Made by a program: the position numbers and the translations under genes. Below the pieces are notes generated by a model, which was not told where the DNA came from, did not search any database, and saw only the letters and a list, made by a program, of their open reading frames with translations. This document shows, piece by piece, positions 20,089 through 29,398 of a DNA stretch of 64,000 nt; the first letter of the stretch is position 1; each line of letters begins with the position of its first letter. Source of the stretch: Phycisphaerae bacterium (GTDB lineage: Bacteria; Planctomycetota; Phycisphaerae; UBA1845); contig JAJDDW010000063.1 of NCBI GenBank assembly GCA_029260115.1, positions 1 through 64,000 on the forward strand, in the 5' to 3' direction.

Positions 20089-21228
20089 TTAGCGGATTCT
20101 TCTGCCATCAAATGAGCCTATAAACTCATTGTTGTCTTTGGTCTTGCCCATGACTTCTAACAGGCGTTCCATGCCCCGTTCGGGCTGTTTATCTAGCATG
20201 GTTCGGCGAATTTCGTAGTTAGCAGCCAGGGTTTTTTCGTCCAGAAGCTGCTCTTCTTTGCGGGTTCCCGATCGAGCGAGGTCGATAGCGGGGTATATCC
20301 GGCGGTCGGCTAGGCTGCGAGACAGAAGCATTTCCATGTTTCCAGTCCCTTTGAATTCGTTGAAAATTACTTCATCCATACGGCTACCAGTTTCGATGAG
20401 CGCGGTAGCAATAATGGTAAGCGATCCGCCATCTTCCAAATTTCGGGCTGCACCGAAGAAGGCCTTTGGTTCAGCCAATGCCCTGGTGTCCAGCCCGCCG
20501 GACATGATACGGCCTCCACCTCGTATGTGGTTGTTGTGTGCCCGGCCTAATCTAGTGAGCGAGTCGAGAAAGAGAACGACATCCTTGCCTGCTTCGACAA
20601 GCCGCTTCGCCCGCTCCATGACAAGCTTAGATATACGTATATGACTGGAAATATCGTGGTCGTTAGAGCTTGCAAAGACTTCGCCGTTGATAGACCGTCG
20701 CATATCTGTGACCTCCTCTGGACGTTCGTCGATGAGGAGAACGATCAGGTGAGCCTCTGGATGGTTGATGGCTACGGCATTTGATAATTGTTGAAGAAGT
20801 ACTGTTTTTCCAGTTCGAGGTGGGGCCGCGATGAGTGCACGCTGTCCGAAACCAATAGGCGTTAGCAGGTCGACGATACGCATGGACATGGACCCGCCCG
20901 GCGTTTCGAAGCGTATCTGACGCTGTGGATTAAGGGCAGTAAGCGTGTCGAACCGCTTCAATTCAAGGTAGTCGTCTATGGACATATCCTGAATTTGGGT
21001 GATTTCAGCAAGCTGCTGCCTGGCCCCTCGTTTGCCGTTGGAATTCGCCACTGTGCCAGTGACCCACTCGCCGCCGCGTAGTCCAGCCTTCGCGCATAAC
21101 GCTGCTGACACAGATACGTCGCTCCCGGCAACCTGAAGGTTTTTTTTGGGCGATCGCAAAAAACCGCCACTTTTTCCTTGTTGTTCAAGAACGCCCTGGA
21201 CGGTGGAATTTTGTTCGTTTTCACTCAT
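20089..21228 (-). CDS. rho: Transcription termination factor Rho
   Basis: GFGQRALIAAPPRTGKTVLLQ, LLIDERPEEVTDM, DSLTRLGRAHN, MDEVIFNEFKGTGNMEMLLSR. Confidence 0.96.
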   Translation of the reverse strand: MSENEQNSTVQGVLEQQGKSGGFLRSPKKNLQVAGSDVSVSAALCAKAGLRGGEWVTGTVANSNGKRGARQQLAEITQIQDMSIDDYLELKRFDTLTALNPQRQIRFETPGGSMSMRIVDLLTPIGFGQRALIAAPPRTGKTVLLQQLSNAVAINHPEAHLIVLLIDERPEEVTDMRRSINGEVFASSNDHDISSHIRISKLVMERAKRLVEAGKDVVLFLDSLTRLGRAHNNHIRGGGRIMSGGLDTRALAEPKAFFGAARNLEDGGSLTIIATALIETGSRMDEVIFNEFKGTGNMEMLLSRSLADRRIYPAIDLARSGTRKEEQLLDEKTLAANYEIRRTMLDKQPERGMERLLEVMGKTKDNNEFIGSFDGRRIR

Positions 21229-21933
21229 AAATGGCTCGTATATTATGCCTAATATTGACGTTTAATCGTGGCCGATTTTGCTCGGTTAACACCTGGCAAA
21301 CGTTCATAACCTTCTGTTTTTCAATGGCTTATGGGATTGAACCGAAGGCTTGGAAAAGTTGGTTCTCACATCCCGCAAAGACGATTAACATCGATTCTGC
21401 AGAACTGTATGTAACTGAAATTAGCGTAAGGTCAACTATTTAAGTAGCAAAATTTTTCAAGTTCCCAGAATAATCTCTTGACAGACCGTCGTGAGTGTGG
21501 CATTTTCTTCGCCCAGTTTGATCGATATGCCGTTTAGTTGATTCTGCGGTGTATTCGATCAGGACTTGTGAGGCGAAATGATTGTTATCGCGTTGTTAGA
21601 AAAGCGCTAACGATCAACGCACTGCTTGTCCGATAATGGCGAACATGCCATGACTATTGCACCTTGATTGGTGCGAGGCTATGGCGCGGTTTTGGAATGG
21701 TGTGTTCGGATGACACTGAATGAGTAAGGCAACGTGGCGTGGTCAGCCTGCTCGATTTATGTGTGTATGGGATTGCGGTCTAGTGTGGTCATGTTAAAAT
21801 TGTCAGTACCTGGCGGATGATTCCGCCGTTTATTGTGTAAACGGATTTGGCGACCCGATGTGGATTGCGGTCGTCCGTAGCAGGACAAATGTGCCGGGGA
21901 GGTGCCCTGGCTAAATTCAAGGAGATTTTCGGA

Positions 21934-22125
21934 ATGAAGATCAGCAAGATTAAGACATTGGCGATTTCGGTTTTGGCTGGCGGTGCATTGTTCGGTGGTT
22001 GCTTGGGATTGAATCTCAATAACCTCTTGTCTGCAGCTGTAACTTCTACAGCAATCGAGTTTGTCCTCGACAATGACGGTGTCTTCGACCTGTTCGAAGG
22101 TGGCGCAACTGCAGCTAATCAGTAG
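21934..22125 (+). CDS. Small secreted/lipoprotein-like hypothetical protein
   Basis: ATG at 21934 with AAGGAG upstream; MKISKIKTLAISVLAGGALFGGCLGLNLNNLLSAAVTSTAIEFVLDNDGVFDLFEGGATAANQ. Lipobox-like LFGGC; strong terminator downstream. Confidence 0.6.
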   Translation: MKISKIKTLAISVLAGGALFGGCLGLNLNNLLSAAVTSTAIEFVLDNDGVFDLFEGGATAANQ

Positions 22126-22229
22126 GCCATTGCCAAATGACAGGCAGCTTTGCTGTCTTGCGAATGTGTCGCCGCTCCTTATGGGTGTTGACATGCGAGT
22201 GGGATAGTAACTGTCAATCAGAATGTGAA

Positions 22230-22267
22230 AAGCGGGGCTTGCGATTCGTCGTGGCCCCGCTTTTTTT
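22230..22267 (+). terminator. Intrinsic terminator
   Basis: AGCGGGGC...GCCCCGCT hairpin followed by a T run. Confidence 0.75.
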
Positions 22268-22328
22268 ATGCGTTGACCGCCTCCATGCCTTAGTACTAAG
22301 TTAGCGGCTTTGAACCGGGCTTATTGCC

Positions 22329-23201
22329 TCAAAGATCGAGAGGCTTAGCGACAACGGGTCTGGTTGCTGTCCCGTCAATGACTACGCCGCCATGCTGGGG
22401 GTCGTGTGCAAAGGCAAGTAGCCAGCCTTCTTTGATGCCCTGTAGGTTGATCCACTCTTTTTCGACAATGGTCGTCATTGGCAGCATGTCATAGGCCATG
22501 ACCCATGGTAAACGCAGATGGGCGACAGTCGGAATTATATCACCACAAAAAATCAAGCGTTGCTTTTCATTGCCAAAGATCGGGTGCAGTTGAAAAGGCG
22601 TATGGCCATGCGAAACCCACCAGGTTAATCCCTCTATCGATGAAGTTGGATGTTCACCCTCCAAAAATCTTATGTTACCAGCCTGAGCTAAATCCTTGAA
22701 GTCTGCGGGAATGTAGGAGGCCTTGTCTTTGGTGTGTGGGCTATTGGCGTGCTCGAAGTGTCTGCGGTGGACCCAGTGTGTAGCTGAGGGGAAGCAGAGG
22801 GTGGTCTTTTCGTCTGGCTGGTCGTACCACTGGGTCAGCCCTCCGTTGTGGTCGAAATGGAGGTGCGTGACCACGACGTCGGTGACATCCTTAGTTGATA
22901 ACCCTAGTTTGTTGAGTGCGTTGGGTAAGGCTTGGTGGTCGACCTGTAGGCCGTACCGCTGGGCCTTCTCGGGGGCCCATTTTGGGCCGCAGCCGGTATC
23001 GACGAGTATTACGCGATTGTGGCTACGGTCGATGGCTAGCAGCGTTCTGGTTGTCATAGCTATGCGGTTGAGCTTATCGACGTCGCAGGACTTTTCCCAC
23101 ATGACCTTGGGGACTACGCCGAACATGGCTCCGCCGTCGAGCCGCATCTTGCCGGTTACGATGGAGTGAATTTCAAAGGGCTGGATTTGTATCATGCTCA
23201 T
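22329..23201 (-). CDS. MBL-fold metallo-hydrolase
   Basis: VVTHLHFDHNGGL, GHTPFQLHP, IFCGDIIPT. Confidence 0.9.
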   Translation of the reverse strand: MSMIQIQPFEIHSIVTGKMRLDGGAMFGVVPKVMWEKSCDVDKLNRIAMTTRTLLAIDRSHNRVILVDTGCGPKWAPEKAQRYGLQVDHQALPNALNKLGLSTKDVTDVVVTHLHFDHNGGLTQWYDQPDEKTTLCFPSATHWVHRRHFEHANSPHTKDKASYIPADFKDLAQAGNIRFLEGEHPTSSIEGLTWWVSHGHTPFQLHPIFGNEKQRLIFCGDIIPTVAHLRLPWVMAYDMLPMTTIVEKEWINLQGIKEGWLLAFAHDPQHGGVVIDGTATRPVVAKPLDL

Positions 23202-23404
23202 AGTTTATATCGACTTCGGATTTTGTGTAATATCGAGCCAGCGAAAATGTTGAGCGTGCCTCGTGCCTGAGAATAACGGTGCACCGCAGGCTTGTGCTTT
23301 GCGGCTATGGTTTTTGAATGGGTTCTGTGCCGGGCGTGGTTGCTCAAGTGCTGGCCGGTAGATAGAGTCGCTATGGTAGCTAAAGTATTGGGTGGCTGAG
23401 CTTT

Positions 23405-24364
23405 ATGGTGAATCAAGGGGCAGCAAAAGATCAATCGGTACAAACTGTACCGTCTAGCACGAATGCTTCGAGTCCGTTTACTGCGTGGGATAAGTTGTCG
23501 TTTGGTGTGGCACACGTCTTCGTTTCTGCTGTGACTCGATTGGTTGGCATACGTGGCTTATATTTCTTTGGCCGAGGGTTCGGGACACTGGAATGGATGA
23601 TCAATTATAAACGCCGCCGCCGATTTGCACGGGCTTATAAAAAAATCGCTGAAGCGAATCCTTCACGGTCAGACCTGCGAAGAACTTCGCGAGAATTTTT
23701 TTGTCGATCTCGATGCGATAAATTGTTCTACCTGATCTTAGACTCGATTCCAAAAGACAAGCTTCGGACCCACTTCGTGATAGACAATAAGGAGATGTTG
23801 GACGAGTCATTAGCGCGTGGAAAAGGGGTTTACCTTGCGGTATCGCATCATGGGGCACATCACGTGACAGCTATGCTGTTGGCGATTTATGGGTATCGCG
23901 TCGCATTGGTTCGCGACGGTCAGGAAAGCGGTTTGCGAAAGTTTGTGCAGGACCGCTTCGAACGTTTACATCCTGAATTGCCGCGTTTGCAAGTCATTTT
24001 TGCAGATGCCTACCCGCGAGATATTTATCGCTGTTTTAAGGACGGCTATATTTTAGGTAGTGCGATGGATGTGAGTCGGGTTCGGCAGGCGCATCAGCAG
24101 TTTGAAGAGGTAACGATTTTTGGAGAGCGGCGGAAGTTTCTTTCCGGGCCTTTGAAAATTGCTAGCCGTTGTGGCGGTAAGGCTATACAAGTTTTTTTGA
24201 CCTGCGAACCGAATTTTCGCTATCGACTCGACGTGGCTCAGCAACTATTGGATGCTACTCATGGCTCAGACAAAGATGAAAACATCACCGCTGCGATGCA
24301 GCTTTATGCGACCAACGTCGAGAAGCATGTCCGCCGTCACCCGCAAGAACTGACACGTATTTGA
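23405..24364 (+). CDS. LpxL-type lysophospholipid/lipid A acyltransferase family
   Basis: LDESLARGKGVYLAVSHHGAHHVTAMLLA...; DAYPRDIYRCFKDGYILGSAMDVS pattern. Confidence 0.7.
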   Translation: MVNQGAAKDQSVQTVPSSTNASSPFTAWDKLSFGVAHVFVSAVTRLVGIRGLYFFGRGFGTLEWMINYKRRRRFARAYKKIAEANPSRSDLRRTSREFFCRSRCDKLFYLILDSIPKDKLRTHFVIDNKEMLDESLARGKGVYLAVSHHGAHHVTAMLLAIYGYRVALVRDGQESGLRKFVQDRFERLHPELPRLQVIFADAYPRDIYRCFKDGYILGSAMDVSRVRQAHQQFEEVTIFGERRKFLSGPLKIASRCGGKAIQVFLTCEPNFRYRLDVAQQLLDATHGSDKDENITAAMQLYATNVEKHVRRHPQELTRI

Positions 24365-24438
24365 CAGCTACACGAAAGCGCATATGACGGGGCGGTGTGG
24401 CGTTTATAGCATTGGAAAACATATATATACCAAAAGAC

Positions 24439-24460
24439 CGCGCAAGCTGAAGCGTGCGGT
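24439..24460. repeat. Short imperfect-palindrome repeat, copy 1
   Basis: CGCGCAAGCTGAAGCGTGCGGT; near-identical copy at 25329-25350. Confidence 0.65.
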
Positions 24461-24477
24461 TCGGGGTGGATTGACCG

Positions 24478-25236
24478 TTATTTTCTTACGAATGCCGCGT
24501 CGTTAGACATAAATAATGGCACGCCTTGGTCGCGCACGTATTGGCTGCGCGAGCGCGGTGGCGACTCCAAGAAGGTTATGTCGTCGTATAGCCAAATGCC
24601 CCATTCGGTGGCGAAAGGGATTGGCTGTTGCTGGGTATTTGTCACGATGGTTTTAAGTAGCACGCCACGACCTCGATCAACGTCGTTGACTGGCAGATCG
24701 GTTTTGTCTCCATAGCCATCTGCGTTGTCATCGCGGTCTCGAACGATGAGTGGTGAATAGGGCGAGCGCTCGCCTTGGCGAAATATGATGGCAAAAAAAT
24801 TTCGATGCCAGCCAAGTTGATGGAATTCGTTGCTTAATTCTGTCGCGCTTCGAGTTAGTCCGGAGACAGGCATGGTGCGCCAGGGGCGTGGCATTTTCTC
24901 TGGTAGGCCTGCCGTGGTATCCACATCAAACCGATTGGCAAGATCAGGCCAAGAGGCTTGTGACAGTGGGTCGGGTACGCCGGACCATTGGATGAATGCC
25001 ATGGATTGTTGGTTCGCTCGGTCAACGAAAAAGAGAACGCCGTAGGCAGAGTGTTGCAGCGAAAGAGACTCCATGCGGGCCACTTTGAGAATATGTCGCA
25101 AACGATTTTGGGCCGTGCGTAGTTGCGTGAGTCGCCATATAGCTATAGCGCTTGGTAGTAGTAGGCTTGATAATATTAGAATGATGGCGCTGGCAATGGT
25201 AAGTTCTATTAAAGTGAACGCCTTACATTTCATCAT
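24478..25236 (-). CDS. Type IV prepilin-like / GspH-type pseudopilin
   Basis: MMKCKAFTLIELTIASAIILILSSLLLPSAIAIWRL class III signal peptide/N-methylation motif. Confidence 0.78.
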   Translation of the reverse strand: MMKCKAFTLIELTIASAIILILSSLLLPSAIAIWRLTQLRTAQNRLRHILKVARMESLSLQHSAYGVLFFVDRANQQSMAFIQWSGVPDPLSQASWPDLANRFDVDTTAGLPEKMPRPWRTMPVSGLTRSATELSNEFHQLGWHRNFFAIIFRQGERSPYSPLIVRDRDDNADGYGDKTDLPVNDVDRGRGVLLKTIVTNTQQQPIPFATEWGIWLYDDITFLESPPRSRSQYVRDQGVPLFMSNDAAFVRK

Positions 25237-25328
25237 GGCACCTAATGGAAAAACTCTATTTTGTTACCTCGCCGAACTATTGAGTGTCGCGTCATTTACC
25301 TATTCAGCTTTATAGCCTCGACAGGGTC

Positions 25329-25350
25329 CGCGCAAGCTAAAGCGTGCGGC
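25329..25350. repeat. Short imperfect-palindrome repeat, copy 2
   Basis: CGCGCAAGCTAAAGCGTGCGGC. Confidence 0.65.
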
Positions 25351-25537
25351 TTTGTCGCCTTGTTGGTGTCAAGTGGGGGACGAAATTATTATTGCATGAG
25401 CCGTCGGCACCCTTTTGATTATAGCAAAAAACGAGTGTCCAAGGCCGGTGTGGAGAAGTAAAACTTATATGCGCTGAACGACAATAATCGCTATAATTTA
25501 AGTGTTTTTGATTGACTTTACGTGGGACGTAGCCGTA

Positions 25538-27976
25538 CTAAGTCTGTGTCGTTCGTTTCGTTTTATCGGCGTGCGAGGACGCCTCGCGCCAATAATCGGT
25601 GGCTTTCTCAACCGCGATGGAAAGCAGTGTGCCTTTAGGGAAGAGGCCTTTGCTGTCGCGCGTACCTATCTCCATGTCGGCTAAAATCTCTAGCGCTTGA
25701 GGTACGGAGCTAACCGCGTAGACGCTAAATTGGCCAGCTTCGCATGCCTTGGTGACGTCGTGACGTAGCATCAATTCGCCAATGTTTGTTTTTGGAATAA
25801 TGACACCTTGTGTTCCGGTAAAGCCAGCGTCTTGGCAGATGTCGTAAAAACCTTCGATTTTTTCGTTAACCGCGCCGACGGCCAAAATGTTGCCGCGCTG
25901 ATCGATTGCGCCGGTCATAGCTACGTCTTGTCGCAGCGGGATTTCTGTAAGGGCACTAAGTAAGCAACAAATTTCTGCACCAGAAGCGGAGTCACCATCG
26001 ATTGCGCCGTAGGATTGTTCAAAGGCTACTGAAGCTTCAAAGGCGAGTGGGTGGCCGGTGTGTAGTAATCCGCGTAGCAAGCCGCTGAGAATGTAAAAAC
26101 CTTTTGTGTGGATGGCTCCGCTGAGTGATGCTTCGCGGTCGATATTGATGACGCCGGCGGTTCCTGGCCCGATGGTTGCGGTGATGCGGGTTGGAAAGCC
26201 ATAGACCATGGGGCCTGCTTTTATGACGGCTAAGCCGTTGAGTTGACCGACGACTGCGCCTGCGGTTTCCACGCAAATTGTGCCATCTTTGATATATTCA
26301 CGAAACCTGCGAGCTGGTAAATCGGCTCTGTCTTTAGCCTGGACAAAGGCGTTCAACACATCGTCACCTGTGACCATTTCAGCTTTTCTTTGGGATGCGT
26401 GGAGGGCACTTTCGCGCGCGATGTCAGCAATGCGGCCAAAACGGGCGGAAAGTTTGTTTTTCATGGCTGCGATACGCGCCCCTTGCTCGACCAAAGCGGC
26501 GATGGCGGTCCATTCGAATGGCAGCATTTTTTCGTCACTGGTAAATCGAGAAATGACTGCTGCGTAATGTTTTATGCCGGCTTTGTCGCGCGGAATTAAG
26601 TCATCAAAATCAGCAAGCACCTTAAAGAGGTGAGGGAATTCCGGGTCGTAGGCATCTAATGCATAGTACGTCTCGGGACTTCCGAGCATGACAATTTTGA
26701 CGACGACATCGATCGGTTCTGGTTTGATCATCGGGGCCGAGCCGGGAAAAACATTGTCTGTTGGAATTACTTCAAGTTTACCAGACCGGACAGTTCGCTT
26801 CAGCACTTTCCATGCTTCAGGCTCTTCGAGTATTTCTCGTGCTTCGATAATCAAAAAGCCGCCATCCGCGCGCAGCATCGACCCGGCGCGAATACCCATA
26901 TGTGTTGGCCTAGATTCCTCCGACATTTCGTAGTCGAAATCCACGGCACCTATCAGGTTGCGTAGCGTCGGCACATTTTCGGTGATAATGGGGCAGGCCG
27001 ACTCTCCGTGCTGCTCGGTCACCACGTTCACGCGATACATCCGCGTGAATTCATGGTCCTCGCCTATACTGCCGAGACGGTCATGGATGATATCGTCAAC
27101 CACTTCATCGAGGAAGGTCGCGACTTCTGGCTGCTCAAAATTTTCTTTGATACCGCTGACGATGTCTTTCAATATGGCGCTGGCTGAATCGGCTAGTATG
27201 CGCTCAATAGCCTCTTCGTGTTCGGCGCGTAATTTGTTCACCTTACCGCCTAATGCGGCCAGCATCGGTTCGAATTGAACGTTTAGGTCACGTTTTTCTT
27301 TGTATATCGCGTCGGTAACTTCACCACGGGCGTGCATATGCTCGAACTCTTCCGGCGCCACAGCCCGACCGTCTACCACGGGGAAAATAGCCGTTTGGGA
27401 AACGGGACCAGCGCCGAGGCTGACCATAGTGAAACCGGCTTCTTGTAGCTTAGACTCTAGTGGTGAAATAAGCTCTCGAAGGCTTTCCTGGGCACTTTGC
27501 TCGACATTACGGCGGCGGGCATTGATCCCCTCAGAGGAAAGGGCTGTGGGCAAATCGTTGCGAATAAAATCTATTAATCGGTCCACACGGCGTCGGAATT
27601 CCTGCCCGCGTTTTGGAGGTAGCGTGATGAGTCTGGGGCGCTCGGGCTGCGAGAAATTATGGACATAGCAGCGGTCCTTGATCAAAGGGCATTTGAGGGT
27701 CATGCCTTCTAGTACGCGCCGAACGAGGGTCAGCCTGCCGGTGCCGGTTAGACCTCGAACGAAGATGTTTTGCCCCGGTCCGCTGATGTCTAGGCCGAAA
27801 CGTAGTGCGTCGACGGCAGTATCTTGCCCTAGAATGCCGGTAGCTGGCTCGATTTGTAGCGTAGAGTCGGCATCAAAATCTGAGTGCTTACATCGCCAGC
27901 GAAGGTCCGCTTCAGGTACGCGGTACCGACTCACATCCTTTTTGCTCGGGTGTCGATCAGCTGAGGTGTTCGACAT
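25538..27976 (-). CDS. ATP-dependent Lon-like protease (AAA_32 / S16 domain)
   Basis: GLTGTGRLTLVRRVLE, DGGFLIIEAREIL, C-terminal S16 domain with GDSASGAEICCLLSALT and AVGAVNEKIEGFYD. Confidence 0.9.
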   Translation of the reverse strand: MSNTSADRHPSKKDVSRYRVPEADLRWRCKHSDFDADSTLQIEPATGILGQDTAVDALRFGLDISGPGQNIFVRGLTGTGRLTLVRRVLEGMTLKCPLIKDRCYVHNFSQPERPRLITLPPKRGQEFRRRVDRLIDFIRNDLPTALSSEGINARRRNVEQSAQESLRELISPLESKLQEAGFTMVSLGAGPVSQTAIFPVVDGRAVAPEEFEHMHARGEVTDAIYKEKRDLNVQFEPMLAALGGKVNKLRAEHEEAIERILADSASAILKDIVSGIKENFEQPEVATFLDEVVDDIIHDRLGSIGEDHEFTRMYRVNVVTEQHGESACPIITENVPTLRNLIGAVDFDYEMSEESRPTHMGIRAGSMLRADGGFLIIEAREILEEPEAWKVLKRTVRSGKLEVIPTDNVFPGSAPMIKPEPIDVVVKIVMLGSPETYYALDAYDPEFPHLFKVLADFDDLIPRDKAGIKHYAAVISRFTSDEKMLPFEWTAIAALVEQGARIAAMKNKLSARFGRIADIARESALHASQRKAEMVTGDDVLNAFVQAKDRADLPARRFREYIKDGTICVETAGAVVGQLNGLAVIKAGPMVYGFPTRITATIGPGTAGVINIDREASLSGAIHTKGFYILSGLLRGLLHTGHPLAFEASVAFEQSYGAIDGDSASGAEICCLLSALTEIPLRQDVAMTGAIDQRGNILAVGAVNEKIEGFYDICQDAGFTGTQGVIIPKTNIGELMLRHDVTKACEAGQFSVYAVSSVPQALEILADMEIGTRDSKGLFPKGTLLSIAVEKATDYWREASSHADKTKRTTQT

Positions 27977-28336
27977 GCAGTCATTCTCTCATGTCAGGAT
28001 GGCTGAGCTAGGGCATTGATCGGTGTTGGGGCTATCGTGGTTGTGCATAAAACGCTTGAACACCACGATTCGCTGTCGTCATCACCATCACTTTCGCAAG
28101 CCAAAGCCAACGAAGAGCACTACCTGACAAAATGCTCTTCTACATTACGCGCTTACAAACTTAATCCGCTCATACTAATCGCCGATGGCCGTTACCGCAA
28201 AGTTAACGCTAGCCTGCCTATCTTCGCTTTTTGGATTCGTGGGGGTTTTGCGGGTTGCGGGTCTGCTTATAGTAAGGTTCATGTGTCGTTACGTCGTGTC
28301 GGCGCGACACGGCTAGAGGATTATCACTATATTATT

Positions 28337-29218
28337 ATGGTGGATTTTGAATCAGGAAAACCTGCGCGGTCGAAATTGGACGTGGATTTCCCCATTACGA
28401 GGGATGTGGCGTGTATCAGGTGTGAGTACAACTTGAGAGGGCTAAAGCTGGATGGCGTTTGTCCAGAATGTGAAGATGCAATTGCCCACTCAACCGTTAA
28501 GCCGCCATTCGATTGCGATCATGAATGGGTGATGTGTATGAGAAGTACAGCCCGCATGCTTTTCTTCGGGACAGCCATATTTGTATTGATTACTCTACTT
28601 ATGTTAGTCGTTGCTGTGCCCCGTTTTACCACGTACCCTGGTGTAGTTGGCAATCTTTTTGTCGTTCTTGCTTTTTTTATTCTTTTCAATACGGCATGCG
28701 CGTGTCAATTGGCCGATCATATGTCCGATCACGTTCGTGTGAGAAAAAGGTGTGTATATTTCATGCGTAGTAGCATCTTTTTCCCGTTTCTTTTGATATT
28801 GCTCATGATTCCAAGTAAAACCTACTTTAGCAGTTATACGTGGCACACTATGATGCCATATTTTGCTGTCGTAGTTCTGTTGATGCAGCTGGCTGTGCCT
28901 GCGATGTTTGCTTTTGTGATGAGAGATTTGGGGCATCTCATTTCGTTAAAGGTTGTCAGGATATCTAACTGGATAATAATTCTAAGTATCCCGATTCCTT
29001 ATGCGGCGTTCGTTGCCACGATGGCCATGTTACTAGTGGCAGATTTCGAAACGATTTCAGTTCGGTGGGGATCTTTTGCGGTTATCCCGATAGCGAGTTG
29101 GTCTATACTCGTATCAGTGCTTATTTGCTGGCTAATGGTTGTCTTGCGGAGTTTGCTGTCGAGAATTAGCCGCATGATCGATTTCCATGATGGTGGAGAG
29201 CGTGGAATATGGACATGA
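28337..29218 (+). CDS. Membrane protein with N-terminal CxxC...CxxC zinc-ribbon-like motif
   Basis: CIRCEYNLRGLKLDGVCPECE followed by several TM helices. Listed ORF starts at 28016; 28337 is the likelier ATG. Confidence 0.7.
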   Translation: MVDFESGKPARSKLDVDFPITRDVACIRCEYNLRGLKLDGVCPECEDAIAHSTVKPPFDCDHEWVMCMRSTARMLFFGTAIFVLITLLMLVVAVPRFTTYPGVVGNLFVVLAFFILFNTACACQLADHMSDHVRVRKRCVYFMRSSIFFPFLLILLMIPSKTYFSSYTWHTMMPYFAVVVLLMQLAVPAMFAFVMRDLGHLISLKVVRISNWIIILSIPIPYAAFVATMAMLLVADFETISVRWGSFAVIPIASWSILVSVLICWLMVVLRSLLSRISRMIDFHDGGERGIWT

Positions 29219-29398
29219 ACAAACTTAGCTAACACACCAGCCGATACTGTCACGCACCAGTCGACTACGCCCGACCGCGCTCGCATTGACGCCCTTCAAC
29301 CCTACCTTTATCTTGTCAGCGGGAACTTACATTTACGGCATTGGTTTGGTAATTACTGATCGAATACTCGCTGCGAGCGGCGACGCTTTGATGGGAAG

